Shown here piece after piece: positions 15,265-23,622 of a stretch of DNA of 64,000 bases. Numbering within the stretch: position 1 is the first letter of the stretch; every line of letters starts with the position of its first letter. Where the stretch lies: assembly GCA_023426125.1 (NCBI GenBank), contig JAFABI010000113.1:62001-126000 (forward strand), read 5' to 3'. The position numbers were made by a program, and so were the translations under genes. The notes under the pieces were generated by a model. That model was not told the DNA's origin. It ran no database searches and saw only the letters and a program-made list of their open reading frames with translations. Origin of the DNA: Bacillota bacterium. Its GTDB lineage: Bacteria; Bacillota; Clostridia; Acetivibrionales; DTU013.

Positions 15265-16536
15265 ATGGATATATACAGCGTAAAATCAGGCGATAACCTG
15301 TGGCTTATAGCAAACAGGTATAAAGTGACCCCACAGGCGATTATAAATGCCAACGGACTGGACAGACCGGATTACCTGGTTGTCGGCATGAACCTGCTCA
15401 TCCCGACGCCATCACCCTCATCTGCTTATGTGGTAAAACGCGGCGATACCCCCTTTGCGATTTCCCAGAGGTATGGCTTGACTGTTTCACAGCTTATCGC
15501 CGCCAATAACCTTGTGTACCCTTACACCATCTATCCGGGCCAGGTATTGAGCACAAAAGCGCTTCTGGAAACCATAGGGTATTTCATTCCTTCACGTGTC
15601 CCAAACAAGGCTCTGTTTATAAATTCCCTTGCGCCATACCTGACCTATCTGGCTTTATTTGATTTCCCCGTAACGGCAGCAGGCCAGATAACCGGAATCC
15701 CCGATGCGGATACAATAGCCGCGGCAAGAAACAACCGGCTTCCTGTTCTTCCGGTCCTCACAAATCTAAGGTATGGAGAATTCAGCAGTGAAATAGGGCA
15801 TATGCTTGTATTAAATGCTGCGAACCGCACCAATCTGGTAAATAACATTTTAACCTTTCTGCAAATAAATAATTTCAGGGGCGTTGTGATAGACTTTGAA
15901 AATTTGCCTCCGGCGGACCGGAATTTGTTTACGCTGCTTATTCAGGAGCTGTATACAAGACTGCATAATGCAGGCAAAATCCTTGTCCTGAATATCGCGC
16001 CCAAATGGGAAGACTGGTATGACAGGGAATGGGTGGGATTTTTTGATTATAGCCGGCTGGGACCGGTCATCGACATTGCCGCAATGATGACCTACGAATG
16101 GGGTTGGCGCTCCGGTCCTCCCCGTCCGACGGCACCGCTTCCATACATAAGGAGAGTATTTGACTACACCTTGAGAAACGGAATCCCCGCCGGCAAAATA
16201 TCGATGGGCCTGACATTGTTCGGCTATGATTGGCTGTCTCCGTATGTCCCGGGGACTCTGGCCGCGACAGTGACTCTTCCCGGAGTCTGGCAGCTTGCAA
16301 GGACTTACACCAATAATATTCTGTTTGATAATACGGCCAAACAACCGAACCTGAAATATTACGACAGCAGCAGAAGGCTGCGTGAAGTGTGGTTCGAGGA
16401 CGCATTAAGCCATTATTACAAATACCGTCTGGTAAATGAGTATGGCTTGAGAGGGACCTTCTACTGGCTGGTGGACCAGCCTTTCCCGGCTACCTGGTAT
16501 ATGGCCTCAAATTTGTTCACCATAAGAAAGACTTAG
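15265..16536 (+). CDS. Spore peptidoglycan hydrolase, LysM-LysM-GH18 (SleL/YaaH-like)
   Basis: 423 residues. Two LysM domains come first (YSVKSGDNLWLIANRYKVTP, 4-48; YVVKRGDTPFAISQRYGLTV, 55-98), then a GH18 TIM barrel (about 105-420). The catalytic motif DxxDxDxE appears as GVVIDFENLPP near residue 211, where the Glu is the proton donor, the form usual in SleL/YaaH. SleL is an N-acetylglucosaminidase acting on cortex fragments during germination and binds the coat through LysM. GGGAGG lies ten bases before the ATG. Monocistronic, with its own terminator at 16554. Confidence 0.87.
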   Translation: MDIYSVKSGDNLWLIANRYKVTPQAIINANGLDRPDYLVVGMNLLIPTPSPSSAYVVKRGDTPFAISQRYGLTVSQLIAANNLVYPYTIYPGQVLSTKALLETIGYFIPSRVPNKALFINSLAPYLTYLALFDFPVTAAGQITGIPDADTIAAARNNRLPVLPVLTNLRYGEFSSEIGHMLVLNAANRTNLVNNILTFLQINNFRGVVIDFENLPPADRNLFTLLIQELYTRLHNAGKILVLNIAPKWEDWYDREWVGFFDYSRLGPVIDIAAMMTYEWGWRSGPPRPTAPLPYIRRVFDYTLRNGIPAGKISMGLTLFGYDWLSPYVPGTLAATVTLPGVWQLARTYTNNILFDNTAKQPNLKYYDSSRRLREVWFEDALSHYYKYRLVNEYGLRGTFYWLVDQPFPATWYMASNLFTIRKT

Positions 16537-16553
16537 TATAGAAAAAAGAAAAT

Positions 16554-16595
16554 AAAAAGGATATCCGCAAATAATTTGCCTTGATATCCTTTTTT
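16554..16595 (+). terminator. Terminator of the LysM-GH18 gene
   Basis: AAAAAGGATATC and GATATCCTTTTTT form a 12-bp stem ending in a T tract 18 bases after the stop at 16536. The A tract on the left makes it potentially bidirectional. Confidence 0.8.
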
Positions 16596-16705
16596 ATGTT
16601 GTGTGATTCGTCACAGCAGAATTGCCAGGCCTGTTACGCCGTTTCCACGGATTTTTCCTGCACAGTCCGTTCCCGGCTCCGCCGTGATTTGCCTTTTTTC
16701 AGGAT

Positions 16706-16837
16706 CTACCTGCATTTACCGCCTTTGCTTTCCTTAATAACACGTCCTTCACCTGAATTTTCACCCAGCTGGTCATTTGTTACCGACGGTTTCTTTTTGT
16801 CATCCTTGCTGTATACATTACCCTTTTTGTCACCCAT
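16706..16837 (-). CDS. 43-residue hydrophilic protein
   Basis: An ATG at 16837 has an excellent site, AGGAGGG, seven bases upstream, and opens a 43-codon frame ending in TAG at 16706. The protein starts MGDKKGNVYSKDDKKKPSV and ends RVIKESKGGKCR; it is 30% Lys/Arg, has no hydrophobic segment and one Cys next to the C-terminus. It is codirectional with and downstream of uvsE (63 bases beyond the uvsE stop at 16900). I do not recognise the family. The strong site and lack of a competing frame make it a likely real gene; a small spore-associated protein is one possibility. Confidence 0.6.
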   Translation of the reverse strand: MGDKKGNVYSKDDKKKPSVTNDQLGENSGEGRVIKESKGGKCR

Positions 16838-16899
16838 TGAAGCTCCCTCCTTCCCGTACATAATCTGGAAGTATTATTTGCAGATTATGGATAAATTAT

Positions 16900-17865
16900 T
16901 TATTCTATTTCAAATTCGTTGGGGTTGATTTGTATGACCCCATCCAGGCCGGAAAGCTGGGAGGAAAGTAAAAAAAGCGCCCTGTCCTTGTTTTTGGCTT
17001 CAAGCATAATATCGAAATCCCTTCCGGCAATGGCTGCAATCCGCAGAAATGCGTAAAATTCCTCAAAAGCTATATCACCGGCATGGCTTCTATATTCTTT
17101 GCTGCTTTTGGGGCTGGAAAAATGCACTTTGGGCTTGAAAGCCTCGTCTTTCCAGGTATCGAAAGCAAGCGGCAGAAGTTTTTCCAGCGGCATAAAATCC
17201 TTTACACAGTGATAATGGTGTACGTCGAGCACCATGGGTATTTCAAGCTCATTGCACAATTCCAGCACATCGGAGGCGGAGTAGGATTTATCATCGTTTT
17301 CCAGGATAATCCGTTTTCGAATCCTGTCGGAAAGCCTGGCAAAGTTCTCTTTAAATCTTGCTATTGACGCCGGCTTATCCTTATAGAGTCCCCCGACATG
17401 CAGTACAAGCTTGTAGCGGTAATCTTCCAGGCCCATGGCCTCAAATAACCGCACATGATAGTCCAGGTCGACCAACGATGCTGCCAGCACTGCTCCGGAT
17501 GAGGAATTGATAAGGGTAAAGTGATCCGGATGGGCGCTGACCCTGAAATTGTTTTCTTTGATGAAAGCGCCTATTTCCGCAAATTCCTGCCGGAAGTCAG
17601 CCGTATAATCCCATCCTGCCGTAACAGGATGGGTAGCGAGGGGTACCAGCTTTGACGTCAGCCGGTAGACGTTGATATTCATCGCCTTGTTGTAGCGGAG
17701 TATACGCAGGGTATTTTCCAGATTTTTTGCAGTAATTTTCCTGAGCCTGTAAAGCCTGGCTTCATCATTGGGAAGCTTGTTGTAGCCTGCCAGCGTGACT
17801 ATCCCCGAAGGGGAGCAGTCCTCCAGTTCCAGGGTCATCGCCACATATCCCAGTCGAATGATCAT
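16900..17865 (-). CDS. uvsE: UV DNA damage endonuclease (UVDE)
   Basis: 321 residues forming a TIM barrel of the UvdE/UvsE family: RLGYVAMTLE at the start, RKITAKNLENTLRILRYNKA, the metal-site segments RVSAHPDHFTLINS, LVLHVGG, RIILENDDKSYSASDVLELC, PMVLDVHHYHC and KVHFSSPK. These provide the His, Glu and Asp ligands of the three-metal centre. The enzyme nicks 5' of UV photoproducts to start excision repair and is typical of spore formers. Full length for the family. Confidence 0.93.
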   Translation of the reverse strand: MIIRLGYVAMTLELEDCSPSGIVTLAGYNKLPNDEARLYRLRKITAKNLENTLRILRYNKAMNINVYRLTSKLVPLATHPVTAGWDYTADFRQEFAEIGAFIKENNFRVSAHPDHFTLINSSSGAVLAASLVDLDYHVRLFEAMGLEDYRYKLVLHVGGLYKDKPASIARFKENFARLSDRIRKRIILENDDKSYSASDVLELCNELEIPMVLDVHHYHCVKDFMPLEKLLPLAFDTWKDEAFKPKVHFSSPKSSKEYRSHAGDIAFEEFYAFLRIAAIAGRDFDIMLEAKNKDRALFLLSSQLSGLDGVIQINPNEFEIE

Positions 17866-18109
17866 AAAAGCAATTCACCATTTGTTTTTAGAAACACAGA
17901 TTCCTCACGAAATAACGCTGTCCCTTCCACCGTGCAGTCCCTTTCTTTACAAGCATATATGCTTTCTTATCCTATAGCTGCATTCCCGGACCTTTTGTGC
18001 AGCCAGACGGCTTTCTTTTTCTTTGAATATTTGTGCCCAAAATCCTGCCTATGTAAACATCCTTCAGTTAAACCATAGTATTACCGTTCAGCTTTCCAGG
18101 AAGTAAACT

Positions 18110-18241
18110 ATGCAGTGTTTTCCGGAAAAACATTTTGCGGCGGATGTCCACCGATGTATATCAACTCATGAAAAAGAGCCGGGGGATACCGTTTATCCGC
18201 CAGAAGACAAACAGGAAACTGTGGACATGGTCCCGCCTTAA
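18110..18241 (+). CDS. Possible 43-residue protein in the uvsE upstream gap
   Basis: ATG 18110 is preceded by AGGAAG at a good distance and opens 43 codons (MQCFPEKHFAADVHRCISTH, then KEPGDTVYPPEDK). Two Cys and three His are present, but there is no homology I recognise. The rest of the 410-base gap 17866-18277 shows nothing else of note. This may be chance. Confidence 0.28.
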   Translation: MQCFPEKHFAADVHRCISTHEKEPGDTVYPPEDKQETVDMVPP

Positions 18242-18277
18242 AAGGGAATAAGGATGTCCTGCCAGAGAAACAAATAA

Positions 18278-18976
18278 TCACCATTTATATTGCTCAAGAT
18301 GCTCCTGCAATATGGCATCCGCATTTCCCAAAACCGGGCTTCCATGGCCGAACAGCGCATAGTCTACCGGCAGCCTGAGCAACCTGGCTGCGTCAGCGAT
18401 TGTTTGTCCCGTATTATAATTGAACTTTTCAGGAATTCCAATTGTAATGCCCTTGTCCTTATGATTCCTGATCACATCACCGAAAAACATGATTTTCCTT
18501 TGCTCACTATAAAGAGCAATACTTCCCGGTGTATGTCCCGGTGCTTGTATTACCCGCAGCCCATCCTGGATGTCAAGGGTGGCTCCGTCTTCAAGCGGGA
18601 TATCAACGCTTTTAACATTGCAGCCAAACTTCTTCATAACCTTTTGCTCTTCAACCATCATTCCATGATAGGCGCCCTGTATAACCTTCTCCTGCAATAT
18701 ATACGGTATATCGTCAGCATGAGCCGCAACTTTCGCCCCGGAACACTTTACCAGTTCTGTTACGCCACCGATATGATCGCAGTGGCAGTGTGTCAACAGT
18801 ATGGTTTTCAGGTTTGCTACGGAAAACCCGTCCCCTTCGATTTCAGAGATGAGTTTGTGTGTCATTTTAAAAATGCCGGAATCAATCAGGACAAATCCGT
18901 CGTCGGTATTTAGAAGATAAACGTTTGCACTACCTATTCCCTCAATTATAAATATGTTTTTTATTATTTCCCTCAT
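18278..18976 (-). CDS. MBL-fold metallo-hydrolase
   Basis: 232 residues with the metallo-beta-lactamase signature HCHCDHIGG (residues 62-70), the second His region LRVIQAPGHTPGSIALY, the bridging Asp in IMFFGDVIRNH and the last His in ALFGHGSPV. The glyoxalase II-like subgroup fits (HTPGSIAL, two-metal site). Substrate unknown. GGAG nine bases before ATG. It lies next to PadR-controlled genes but has its own spacing. Confidence 0.85.
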   Translation of the reverse strand: MREIIKNIFIIEGIGSANVYLLNTDDGFVLIDSGIFKMTHKLISEIEGDGFSVANLKTILLTHCHCDHIGGVTELVKCSGAKVAAHADDIPYILQEKVIQGAYHGMMVEEQKVMKKFGCNVKSVDIPLEDGATLDIQDGLRVIQAPGHTPGSIALYSEQRKIMFFGDVIRNHKDKGITIGIPEKFNYNTGQTIADAARLLRLPVDYALFGHGSPVLGNADAILQEHLEQYKW

Positions 18977-19047
18977 CAGACAGGTCTCCTATATACTTTC
19001 CGCAAGGAATAGCCCTGCGTAAAAGAACATCTATCTTTTTCCCCCTC

Positions 19048-19689
19048 TTATGCACAGACCGAAAAACTCTTTTTGAACCGTATAATTTTCAAGGTTGACT
19101 GATCCAGTATTTTTTTCAATTCCCTCACCGTATAGGAGGCATTCAGAGATGTCAGGAATCCGGGGCGGATCTCTTTCGGCCTGGTGGAAGAATAAATAAG
19201 CCATTTAATCAGCGGATTGACATCCCGTCTCATATCGGTTATGCAGAAAAGACCTTCCGTCTTTAAAACTCTGTTTATTTCATTGAACACGCTGACCGGA
19301 TCTTCCCATTCGTGCAGAGACCCATTTGAGAAAACGGCGTCAAAAGCTTTATCTTTAAAGGGCATTTGCATGCAATTGCCCTCAACATAGCTTGCTCTTG
19401 TTTCACAGCCGTAATCTCTTGCGTTTTTTTCCGCTAGCTTGATCATTCCACGGCTTATGTCACAACCGGTAAGAGTTGAACCGGGAGCCTTTTGCAGCCA
19501 TTCCAGCCCCACATACCCCGGCCCGGGACCGATTTCAAGCACATTGCCTTTTGTTATACCTGCCTTCAGAAAGCTGTCGACATTGTTCCATCCCTTGTCA
19601 CGCATCGTTTTTGCAAAACGGTCGAAAATTTCCACCGTCAATTCGCCCTGTATCCCTTCATTGGTTTCGGCCATTCTTTGCTTTGACAT
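19048..19689 (-). CDS. Class I SAM-dependent methyltransferase
   Basis: 213 residues from ATG 19689 (AGGAGG nine bases upstream); ATG 19713 overlaps the stop of the preceding padR. Motif I is VLEIGPGPGYVGLEW, the acidic SAM ligand is in LTGCDISRGMIKLAEKN, and post-motif DAVFSNGSLHEWEDPVSVFN is of the UbiE/Methyltransf_11 group. It is directly downstream of padR, so it is the likely target of that repressor. Small-molecule substrate unknown; detoxification is common for PadR-linked genes. Confidence 0.85.
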   Translation of the reverse strand: MSKQRMAETNEGIQGELTVEIFDRFAKTMRDKGWNNVDSFLKAGITKGNVLEIGPGPGYVGLEWLQKAPGSTLTGCDISRGMIKLAEKNARDYGCETRASYVEGNCMQMPFKDKAFDAVFSNGSLHEWEDPVSVFNEINRVLKTEGLFCITDMRRDVNPLIKWLIYSSTRPKEIRPGFLTSLNASYTVRELKKILDQSTLKIIRFKKSFSVCA

Positions 19690-19709
19690 GACATATTCCC
19701 TCCTGTCTT

Positions 19710-20237
19710 TCATTCCAAATTATTTAATGCCTCAACGGCCCACCCGAGCTCTGCCCGATAATGGCATCCATGATGACTGAACACGATATTTGCCACTGTT
19801 TTCATATCATCGGGGATAAAACCCATGGTTTCATTTTTATGTTTTTGTATAGCTGCAATAATTTTTTTCAGCTTCTGAACATAGGCCTCCAGATGAGCAA
19901 TGATATCTGAAGTTTCCAGATAATCTGAAAAATAAAATACGCCGTCTGACGGGAATACAGGCCGGTAATCAAAATCAAGCAGTCCCGCCAGCATGTCTTT
20001 AAATGCCCGGATCCCTTTATCTGTAATTGAATACACTGTTTTTTCCGGTCTGCTGCCGGGTTTTTCACTGCTGGCCGATAACAGGCCGTCGGTCTTCATC
20101 TTTTCAAGATGATAATAGATGGTCGGAAGCTTGATATGTGTAAAATCCGAAAGCTGTTCCGCAATTGTCTTTTTGATCTGATATCCGTGCTGCGGTCCGT
20201 ATCTTTGCAGTAATCCGAGAATATAAAGCGGTATCAT
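19710..20237 (-). CDS. PadR family transcriptional regulator
   Basis: 175 residues from ATG 20237 (GAAAGGGTG eight bases upstream). The N-terminal winged helix is MIPLYILGLLQRYGPQHGYQ, then IKLPTIYYHLEKMKTDGLLS, and EKTVYSITDKGIRAFKDML; a C-terminal helical Vir-like domain follows. PadR proteins are repressors released by small ligands such as phenolics or antibiotics. It overlaps or abuts the methyltransferase gene and has a 42-base perfect palindrome directly upstream, probably its own operator. Confidence 0.88.
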   Translation of the reverse strand: MIPLYILGLLQRYGPQHGYQIKKTIAEQLSDFTHIKLPTIYYHLEKMKTDGLLSASSEKPGSRPEKTVYSITDKGIRAFKDMLAGLLDFDYRPVFPSDGVFYFSDYLETSDIIAHLEAYVQKLKKIIAAIQKHKNETMGFIPDDMKTVANIVFSHHGCHYRAELGWAVEALNNLE

Positions 20238-20259
20238 GAAAATCACCCTTTCAAAACGC

Positions 20260-20301
20260 AATAGTCAGTACTGAGTATCATTATACTCAGTACTGACTAT
20301 T
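20260..20301. promoter_or_regulatory. 42-base palindromic operator of padR
   Basis: Two 19-base arms, AATAGTCAGTACTGAGTAT (20260-20278) and its exact complement (20283-20301), around CATT. Each arm contains the self-complementary TCAGTACTGA, so the site could take two dimers. It starts 23 bases upstream of the padR start codon. Confidence 0.8.
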
Positions 20302-20320
20302 TGTCAAGATATTTAACATG

Positions 20321-21036
20321 CTAGATTTTCTTCTTTTGAGCTACAATATCATATAAATGCCAGTGTTTCGGGACACCTCCAGCCTGAAACCCATCCTGTT
20401 CCACTTCAGAAAAATATTTTATTTCAAAGTTTTCAAACATTTTATCTATATCAGCCCGGGTATGGAATGCCATATTGTCGTAAACAGCCCAACTGTCATT
20501 TATACCAAACAAATGCCCGGCAAATCTCCCCCGGTCATTAATGGAATCAACGATTTCATGCCATGTGCCGTTAAAATATTCCGGTCTGCAAAAGGCAGCG
20601 ATAAGCTTGCATTTACTAAATGAGCCTTGTGAAGCTTTAGTCCTTCAAACTCGCTCTGCTGTGGATGAAGCCTTTCCGACCATTCTGGCAATGCTTTGTT
20701 TTTGATTATATCGAGTCCCTCTTTTTGACTGTCAATTGCCGTAACAGTCCAGCCTCTTTTTAAAAGCTCCAATGTGTCGGGGCCATGACCACACCCCAGG
20801 TCAATTGCCATTTTGCCGGAACCCGGACTGCTATCTTCCTCAAAAAGGCTCAAAGCCTTAAGCAGTGTTTCTTTCTGCCTGTTATTTGGAACAACCTGGT
20901 AATATATACTCCATTCCCACTTCGGACTGTTTGCATAATTTTGCTCCCTCGCTCTCTTATTAGCACAACCCAGGATTGTAGGATAATCTCTCCGGTCATA
21001 GCATTTTCTTTCTTCCAATATAAAGCATATGCTCAC
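20321..21036 (-). pseudogene. Frameshifted SAM-dependent methyltransferase (TehB-like)
   Basis: Two frames make one protein. The first part (21036 to about 20590) has motif I AIDLGCGHGPDTLELLKRGW and VTAIDSQKEGLDII. After NASLSLPF the frame breaks; reading on by one base gives RPEYFNGTWHEIVDSINDRG and then LFGINDSWAVYDNMAFHTRA to the end PKHWHLYDIVAQKKK, which matches the C-terminus of TehB-type methyltransferases. Adding a single base in the homopolymer at 20590-20593 restores the frame. Either a real pseudogene or a sequencing error. The 5' end overlaps the preceding gene by about 40 bases and its true start is unclear. Confidence 0.78.
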
Positions 21037-21811
21037 AACTGCCCCACACCATAGGGTTAACAGACAATTTCATGGAAAGCTCAATCCATGCGTTGAAACA
21101 GTCCTCCGGCAAGTTATTGATTGCTTCTTCCTTCGGAGAAAGCAGCCCTTCTGCAGCCGTAATGACCAGTTTATCAAGAGGGTGTTCGCCCATAAAATTT
21201 TCTATGTTTGAAGGGTTTTCAAACCACGCGTCGGTAAATCCCGGATTCTCCTCCGAAGCAATATTGGTCCCGTCCGTAAGATAATTCAACAACCGCTCTT
21301 TTGCACCAATAATCATTTGAGGGCTCTTCTTTATCATATCAACGACCGGTGCAAATGCCGAAATAAACGATACGAACAGGAGCCCTCCGGGTTTAAGGAC
21401 ATTTATACATTTATCGATTACACAATGCCTTTGATCCTCGTACAAGAGATGGTATAAAGGGCCCATACAAAGGACGGCATCAAACGAATCATTAATATAG
21501 CGGTCCAATTCAAGTGCATTTCCATGTATATAACCATCCAGTTTTACCGCCTGTTCCTTTGCCTTGGCCTTTGCAAATTCAATGTTCCCGGATGAAAGAT
21601 CAAAAAGCGTGACATTATGCCCCTGGGAGGCAAGATATATTGAATATCTGCCGGGTCCTCCCCCTACGTCAAGTATTCTTGATCTTTCAGGTACATATTT
21701 ATCCAGGTATCTTCGGGTTGTTTCAAATTCTATGCGGTGCCTTTCAAGTCTTTGCCATTCATACTCTGGACTGACATCATAAAATACTTCTACAGTCCTG
21801 TTTACATCCAT
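20996..21811 (-). CDS. Class I SAM-dependent methyltransferase behind an attenuator
   Basis: 271 residues from ATG 21811 with GGGAGGGGG upstream. Motif I is RILDVGGGPGRYSIYLASQG (about residues 46-65), the SAM acidic residue is in VTLFDLSSGNIEFAKAKAKE, and DAVLCMGPLYHLL is motif IV-like. The C-terminal half is a helical cap of about 120 residues. This Methyltransf_11/25 group is common in Firmicutes. Its 5' leader has a promoter, about 75 bases, and a terminator hairpin just before the ribosome binding site, the arrangement found before antibiotic-inducible genes. Substrate unknown. Confidence 0.82.
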   Translation of the reverse strand: MDVNRTVEVFYDVSPEYEWQRLERHRIEFETTRRYLDKYVPERSRILDVGGGPGRYSIYLASQGHNVTLFDLSSGNIEFAKAKAKEQAVKLDGYIHGNALELDRYINDSFDAVLCMGPLYHLLYEDQRHCVIDKCINVLKPGGLLFVSFISAFAPVVDMIKKSPQMIIGAKERLLNYLTDGTNIASEENPGFTDAWFENPSNIENFMGEHPLDKLVITAAEGLLSPKEEAINNLPEDCFNAWIELSMKLSVNPMVWGSCEHMLYIGRKKML

Positions 21812-21836
21812 TCCCAAGCCCCCTCCCTGCACATAT

Positions 21837-21878
21837 AAAAAAACCCCGCAAAGTCACAATTAAGTGACTCCGCAGGGC
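21837..21878 (-). terminator. Attenuator hairpin in the methyltransferase leader
   Basis: On the minus strand CCCTGCGGAGTCAC and GTGACTTTGCGGGG enclose TTAATT and are followed by seven T. It ends 25 bases before the start codon at 21811 and 75 bases after the predicted transcription start, so it can only act as a premature terminator for this gene. An upstream block with GGGGCG, AAGCC and CGCGGAG could form an alternative structure. Confidence 0.72.
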
Positions 21879-21960
21879 TAAACTCCGCGTGTAAGGCTTA
21901 ACGCCCCTATACAGCTCAAGCATTATGCTCTAATGCATACTCACTGTTTATTTTGGAATA

Positions 21961-21989
21961 TTATTACATAGGTGACCTGGACTTGTCAA
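21961..21989 (-). promoter_or_regulatory. Promoter of the attenuated methyltransferase gene
   Basis: TTGACA (21984-21989) and TAATAA (21961-21966) with a 17-base spacer on the minus strand. Transcription would start near 21953, giving a leader of about 140 bases. Confidence 0.6.
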
Positions 21990-22090
21990 GACTATTTTGG
22001 TTATTATTTGGGATAGGAATAATATTACTTTGGATACTAAATACTTTTAATACCTTGAACAAGCTTTCTGCATTGCATTTAAACAGAGCA

Positions 22091-23095
22091 CTAGCTCTTA
22101 GTTATCCTGTTAAACATCACCTGTGCATAATTCTCAATGTCATTTGGTGTCAGCATGTTATATTTCTGCTTTACAGCTGTAAAATACTCGCCAATCGACT
22201 CTTTGCATATGATACGGTTGGAATGTGCATCGGCAGGCAGATTCCCCCGTGTTTTTATCCATGGCATTTCAGCGTGAGTAAACCGCTCAAGAACTTTTCC
22301 GCTGTAGCAGCAAAAATACTGTATAACGCTATCAATGACCGCTTTCTCCAAATCTGTAAATTTAGAAATATAAAATTCATCGCCGCTTTCGATCGGGTCA
22401 AAGTGGTAACCGGAATACCGGTTATATATCTCCCGGTAAACCGGACCATGCACCCAGGCCTCACAATCTTCAGCGAACAGGAAACTTCCCATGAAAGCAT
22501 AGTATAGGCCCTGAACATAATAAAGAGCCTTTTGCAATGCAAGCGGCGTTATGTCCTCGCATTGGAATAACAAGTATCCGATGACTTCATCTACTTTGGA
22601 TGGGGCTGGCTTTTCTCCACTGAGGATTTGTAACGTTGAACGTTTGCTCTTTTCGTATGCAATCAAAGATCTTAAATTACCTTTGTTTTCCTCCAGCAGA
22701 GACAAATAAAAATCCGGTTCATTATAGATTCTGTGTAATGTGTCTGAATACTGTTTGGTTGGCATATCTCCTTCGCAATAACGGGAAAAGGTCATTTCCC
22801 CCCAATTTAACAGCAATGACAAAGGACGTTTTCCGATATTATATTTTTGCGGTATTTCAAGGATCTTTTCAAGTGAAATAATGTCGTTCTTTTGACGGTA
22901 CGCATCATACAATGCTTTCAAATTTCTGTCTTCAATTTCAGCTACATAGACTTCGGCTTTGCATACGGTACAAATCGCTTTCTTTCCGGTATACGTATAT
23001 TCTTCACCTTTTAAAGTGCCTTTCATAGGAACATCCTCTGTATAATAAGCCACATCCTCTCTGCAAGCTTCGCAAAATGTCATTTTTTCATCCAT
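22091..23095 (-). CDS. PanA-type antitoxin: MqsA-like zinc finger/HTH plus Panacea (SocA) domain
   Basis: 334 residues from ATG 23095 (AAAGGAG ten bases upstream). The N-terminus has two CxxC pairs (FCEACRED and AICTVCKAEVY, residues 8-50) as in YgiT/MqsA antitoxins, followed by a helix-turn-helix-like segment (KRPLSLLLNWGEMTFSRYCE). The C-terminal half (about 165-330) is a Panacea/SocA domain: YLLFQCEDITPLALQKALYY, AWVHGPVYREIYNRYSGYHF and the helical end. Panacea domains neutralise many unrelated toxins. The gene directly follows a small MqsR-like protein, its probable toxin. Toxin-first order is as in mqsRA. Confidence 0.8.
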   Translation of the reverse strand: MDEKMTFCEACREDVAYYTEDVPMKGTLKGEEYTYTGKKAICTVCKAEVYVAEIEDRNLKALYDAYRQKNDIISLEKILEIPQKYNIGKRPLSLLLNWGEMTFSRYCEGDMPTKQYSDTLHRIYNEPDFYLSLLEENKGNLRSLIAYEKSKRSTLQILSGEKPAPSKVDEVIGYLLFQCEDITPLALQKALYYVQGLYYAFMGSFLFAEDCEAWVHGPVYREIYNRYSGYHFDPIESGDEFYISKFTDLEKAVIDSVIQYFCCYSGKVLERFTHAEMPWIKTRGNLPADAHSNRIICKESIGEYFTAVKQKYNMLTPNDIENYAQVMFNRITKS

Positions 23096-23120
23096 AAAGC
23101 ATCTTCTCCTTTCACTCCGG

Positions 23121-23534
23121 TCATTTCCTGAATAGGTAGCCAATCGATTTGTTACGTTTATGAAACGATATAACCACTACTCTCTTTCCTGAGGCTATAT
23201 CAATTATATTAAACTTTGTATATATATCTACCCATTTCTCTTCGCCCTCAAAGTTAAATAACCTTGCCCGAGGACAAAAAACATATAATATCTCGTGCTC
23301 AAAGCCCAAATTTGTGTTCTGAAGTGTATGGCAAAAGTCCTCCGGTTCTATCCTTAAAAGAATCTCTTTCTGCTTTTTACCGGATAGATTATATTCTTCT
23401 ATAAAATCTGCGTTTTCCTGCCTATTCTCATTTTTTGAAATAAAATATCGGTTCTCCCTTACACAATCTTTAATTGTCTGCAGAACAGTATAAATCTGTT
23501 CTTTTGTATGGTTCTCATTGTAATGTTGATTCAT
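23121..23534 (-). CDS. Probable toxin partner (MqsR/RelE-like fold)
   Basis: 137 residues from ATG 23534 with AGAGGTG upstream. The N-terminal 60 residues are helical and charged. The C-terminal 75 (KEILLRIEPEDFCHTLQNTN, ILYVFCPRARLFNFEGEEKW, VDIYTKFNIID, VVVISFHKRNKSIGYLFRK) follow the pattern of MqsR-type ribonuclease toxins: a beta sheet with conserved YxKF and VISFH. It lies 25 bases upstream of the Panacea antitoxin start. Assignment as toxin rests on this pattern and the pairing; no catalytic residue can be proven here. Confidence 0.6.
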   Translation of the reverse strand: MNQHYNENHTKEQIYTVLQTIKDCVRENRYFISKNENRQENADFIEEYNLSGKKQKEILLRIEPEDFCHTLQNTNLGFEHEILYVFCPRARLFNFEGEEKWVDIYTKFNIIDIASGKRVVVISFHKRNKSIGYLFRK

Positions 23535-23557
23535 TGCAACACCTCTCCGCAATGCAA

Positions 23558-23579
23558 TGATACTATATTATATGTATCA
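23558..23579. promoter_or_regulatory. Candidate operator of the toxin-antitoxin operon
   Basis: TGATAC and GTATCA enclose TATATTATAT, making a 22-base near-perfect palindrome 24 bases upstream of the toxin start. On the minus strand it contains a TATAAT at 23567-23572, so binding would block the promoter. An MqsA-like zinc-finger/HTH protein would be the natural ligand. Confidence 0.5.
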
Positions 23580-23622
23580 CGTCAAGAATTATGCATCAAT
23601 TAGTTCGTAAAATTTTTAGGAT

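Noticed and set aside
16581..16928. 115-codon plus-strand frame between the GH18 gene and uvsE
   Set aside because: It starts inside the terminator stem, has low-complexity composition, and runs antisense to the well-initiated 43-residue gene.
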